NCBI GenBank assembly: GCA_015055785.1
Contig: SVHQ01000019.1
Location: forward strand, 1-15,825
Origin: Clostridiales bacterium
Lineage (GTDB): Bacteria > Bacillota_A > Clostridia > Christensenellales > Borkfalkiaceae
DNA length: 15,825 nt
Direction of reading: 5' to 3'
Shown here: positions 13,601-15,825 of the stretch, in pieces
Position numbering within the stretch: position 1 is the first letter of the stretch
Layout of the letters: each line of letters begins with the position of its first letter
Made by a program: the position numbers and the translations under genes
Notes under the pieces: generated by a model
The model's database searches: none
What the model saw: the letters and a program-made list of their open reading frames with translations, nothing else
Told to the model about the DNA's origin: nothing

Positions 13601-14356
13601 TTACTCGTTATAAATCGTGGGGAATATCTCACTGCAAGCCTTCCCGCCTTTCACTCCCTCAATCATGACTAAATAGGGCTTCGTCCCATACCTGCCCCCC
13701 ACAAATTGAATTTTTTTCACTTCTATATTCACCGCGTGGAGGGTGTAACAGACCTCGGGTAAACGGTCGGCACGATGCAACATACACAGCCTGCCGCCAA
13801 ATTTTAAAGCATAGCTTGCCGCTTCGGCAATCTCCGCTAAGGTCAACGTGATTTCCTTTCGACAGATGGCTTTGTGGTATTCGTCATTATCAAACCCTAC
13901 GCCTTTCTTTTCATAAGGGGGATTACAAAGCACCAAGGAAAAAGCTTCGTGATACTGCCGCATCGGTTTTTCGTACAAATCCTGCAATCGGCATTGTACG
14001 CTTTCAAAATTGTCAAAATTATTCCATTTCGCCGTTTTTTTAGACAATTCGGATAGTTCTTTCTGCATTTCAAAGAGCGTGTATTTTAAACCTTGCAGCC
14101 GCTCTTTGTTTAAAGCATGAAAATGAAAGGCTACTATGCCGCTTCCAGCGCAAAAATCCGCCACAACGTCACCTTTTTTCCCTTTTGCAAAACGGGAAAG
14201 CAAAACAGAATCGGAAGTGAAACGATATAAACGGGTGTCTTGCACGATTTTCAACCCATCGATAAGCATATCTTCCAACACTTCATATTCACCAAGCGTT
14301 ACGCCGTTTTTTTCTTCTTTTTCGCTCGCTTTTTGCGTGATATTTTCGCCGTTCAT
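13601..14356 (-). CDS. TrmN6/YabB-like tRNA (adenine37-N6)-methyltransferase
   Basis: This 251-residue class I SAM methyltransferase has RFTSDSVLLSRFA (45-57), motif I VADFCAGSGIVAF (65-77) and the adenine-N6 catalytic NPPY (145-148). Late in the protein are GGRLCMLHRADRL and VGGRYGTKPYLVMIEG. The pattern and length match the YabB/TrmN6 group, which methylates A37 of tRNA(Val) in E. coli; the tRNA target here is inferred. The start is ATG 14354-14356 because AAGGAGG lies 6 nt before it. An ATG two codons earlier touches the Shine-Dalgarno, and the longer frame to 14575 runs through the promoter. Its own near-consensus promoter lies upstream. Transcription may continue into rsmI. Confidence 0.9.
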   Translation of the reverse strand: MNGENITQKASEKEEKNGVTLGEYEVLEDMLIDGLKIVQDTRLYRFTSDSVLLSRFAKGKKGDVVADFCAGSGIVAFHFHALNKERLQGLKYTLFEMQKELSELSKKTAKWNNFDNFESVQCRLQDLYEKPMRQYHEAFSLVLCNPPYEKKGVGFDNDEYHKAICRKEITLTLAEIAEAASYALKFGGRLCMLHRADRLPEVCYTLHAVNIEVKKIQFVGGRYGTKPYLVMIEGVKGGKACSEIFPTIYNE

Positions 14357-14392
14357 ATCCATCCTCCTTATTTTCTTTTTTTTCTTGCTATC

Positions 14393-14421
14393 AGTATACC
14401 AAGTATGCGTTGAAATGTCAA
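14393..14421 (-). promoter_or_regulatory. Promoter of the methyltransferase gene
   Basis: The minus strand has TTGACA (14416-14421), a 17-bp spacer and TATACT (14393-14398), giving a start near 14386 and a 30-nt leader with AAGGAGG. It is the best promoter upstream of the methyltransferase-rsmI-peptidase gene set. Confidence 0.88.
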
Positions 14422-14501
14422 GCATTGTCATAAAAAAGGAGCATTTTCTCCCCTTGTTGCATACTTTTTTTACAATCACACACGCTGTTTTTGTGAATAC
14501 T

Positions 14502-15825
14502 ATGAATACTGCACAGAAAAATAAAAAACAAGAAAATTTAACAGAGAAATTAGAGGAGAATCTCGCACTCATCAAACACCTGCTCCCCTCAGAGGATATT
14601 TTACATTACGCTTTCAACACCGCCGATAACGTTGCTTGCGCCCTCGTTTACGCGGACGGAATGGTGAATAAACAGCTTCTTGGTGACCTTGTCGCACGAC
14701 CTTTTTCAAAGCTTACCCTGCATGAAAAAGTAACCGAGCAAGACCCTCTTTCCGCACGCATAAAAATTATCGAACAAGCCGCGCTTTTTCCTGAATTAAA
14801 ACAAAAAAGCGCATTCGAGGATATCACGAAAGAGGTGTTGGACGGAAATAGTTTGTTGCTTGTGGACGGCGTGAACGTCGGCTTTATCATCGGCGCAAAA
14901 TTCCTGCCCGTCCGTGCTGTTATGGAACCCCCCACCGACGTGGCAATCAAAGGTCCGCGCGAGGGCTTTATTGAAGATATAAAAACAAATATGGCACTCG
15001 TTCGAAAACGTTTAAAAACCCCCGACTTGCGGTTTGAAACGTTGCGTGTGGGAAAGCGTTCGGATACGGCGGTCGTGCTTTGTTATTTGGAGGGAATTAG
15101 TGATGATGCAGTAAAAAAAGACGTCGCGGAAAAAATCCAAAAGATGAATATTGATAACGTGCCCGATTCCTCTTATATCGCAGGCTTGCTTTCGCCAAGA
15201 CGCCACTCCCTTTTCCATAACGTTGGCACCACGGAAAAACCGGATATTTTCACCGCTAAAATTGCCGAGGGTAGAGTGGGAATTTTAGTGGACGGCTCTC
15301 CTATTGCGCTCACCGTACCCTTTTTATTAACAGAAACGTTGCAAAGCAGTGAAGATTATTTCATTTCCCCGTTCATGGCAACAATTTTTCGGTTTTTGCG
15401 ATTATTTTCCTTATTTATCGCCATTTTTTTACCTGCTTTTTACGTTTCAGCACAGCTTTTTAAAATGCAATTATTTCCTCTTGGGCTCATGCTGACCATC
15501 GCGAGCAACGTGCAGGAATTACCCTTTTCCCCAAGCATTGAAATGTTTGTCGTTTTGCTTTTGCTTGAAATATTAAAAGAAGCGAGTATTCGAATGCCTA
15601 AATACGTGGGTATGTCCCTATCCGTCGTGGGCGCGCTGGTCTTGGGCGAAACGGCAGTTTCGGCAGGTTTTTTATCCACGCCAACTATTATCATCGTAGC
15701 ATTTTCGGGAATTTGCCTTTACACCGTACCAAACTTTGTTGAAACGGGCAGCATCTTACGATGGCTTTTCCTGCTTTCCGCAGGCAGTATCGGTCCGTTC
15801 GGCGTGGTGTTATTGGCGGAAAGCA
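14502..15825 (+). CDS. GerA-family spore germination protein (A subunit), cut by the window end
   Basis: Germinant receptor A subunits sit in the inner membrane of the spore and, with B and C subunits, trigger germination. The frame is open for 441 codons to the window edge; family members have about 480-550. The hydrophilic N-terminal domain carries the family hallmarks GPREGFIEDIKTN (151-163), TEKPDIFTAKIAEGRVGILVDGSP (split at 244-267) and EDYFISPF (284-291). Membrane helices begin near 297, with EASIRMPKYVGMSLSVVGALVLGETAVSAG (360-389) typical of GerAA/GerKA. The start is uncertain. ATG 14502 and in-frame GTG 14493 lack a Shine-Dalgarno, while in-frame TTG 14454 has GGAG 12 nt upstream. 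The gene is divergent from the methyltransferase. B and C subunit genes may follow outside the window. Confidence 0.94.
   Translation, partial: MNTAQKNKKQENLTEKLEENLALIKHLLPSEDILHYAFNTADNVACALVYADGMVNKQLLGDLVARPFSKLTLHEKVTEQDPLSARIKIIEQAALFPELKQKSAFEDITKEVLDGNSLLLVDGVNVGFIIGAKFLPVRAVMEPPTDVAIKGPREGFIEDIKTNMALVRKRLKTPDLRFETLRVGKRSDTAVVLCYLEGISDDAVKKDVAEKIQKMNIDNVPDSSYIAGLLSPRRHSLFHNVGTTEKPDIFTAKIAEGRVGILVDGSPIALTVPFLLTETLQSSEDYFISPFMATIFRFLRLFSLFIAIFLPAFYVSAQLFKMQLFPLGLMLTIASNVQELPFSPSIEMFVVLLLLEILKEASIRMPKYVGMSLSVVGALVLGETAVSAGFLSTPTIIIVAFSGICLYTVPNFVETGSILRWLFLLSAGSIGPFGVVLLAES

Noticed and set aside
14441..14466. Sporulation (sigma-G-type) promoter before the GerA gene, with CATACTT as -10
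   Set aside because: The -10 resembles the consensus, but the only GCATT -35 candidate is 14 bp away instead of 17-18, so support is too weak to list.
13357..14575. Longer methyltransferase starting at 14575
   Set aside because: The extra 73 residues span the TTGACA/TATACT promoter and have no family counterpart; AAGGAGG points to ATG 14354-14356.

Overview
The window comes from a low-GC, spore-forming member of the Bacillota (Clostridia-like). Three things support this: the 5' part of a Firmicutes-type 16S rRNA at the left edge, a GerA-family spore-germinant receptor subunit at the right edge, and AT-rich intergenic DNA with consensus sigma-A promoters. Dense intergenic repeats and a very large secreted protein suggest an uncultured gut clostridium. 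I cannot fix the genus from 371 nt of 16S read by eye.

Layout. (1) 1-955: the 5' end of a 16S gene read leftward, behind two tandem near-consensus promoters (possibly three) separated by 20-bp A/T-tract repeats. (2) 956-1904: three small rightward genes, namely two small membrane proteins, each with its own strong promoter, and a minimal XRE-type regulator that looks leaderless and carries a repeated heptamer in its promoter. (3) 1965-6642, leftward: a consensus promoter, a leader with an exact 18-bp tandem repeat, a 46-codon peptide gene whose stop codon runs into the Shine-Dalgarno of the next gene, and a 1459-residue secreted multi-domain protein with four diverged C-terminal modules. (4) 6805-10095, leftward: ftsH followed by a divergent ParB-family gene with altered CTP-pocket residues. 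(5) 10347-11229, leftward: a regulator operon in which an XRE repressor with a SHOCT-like C-terminal domain overlaps, by ATGA, a gene for a probable stand-alone version of that domain. Three CAAC/GTTG dyads lie upstream. (6) 11522-14421, leftward: a TrmN6/YabB-like methyltransferase, rsmI and a YugP-type membrane zinc peptidase. This resembles Bacillus yabB-yazA-yabC, but the yazA position holds a mosaic of repeats. (7) 14502 to the window end, rightward: a GerA-family germination protein, cut off by the window.

The gaps at 10151-10267, 11287-11521 and 13191-13600 share at least three families of short palindromic repeats. One family shows a compensatory base-pair change in its hairpin. The best candidates for undescribed biology are the 46-residue peptide coupled to the giant secreted protein, the ParB-like protein with a rewritten CTP pocket, and the hairpin repeats that begin at stop codons. 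All calls were made by eye, without database searches.
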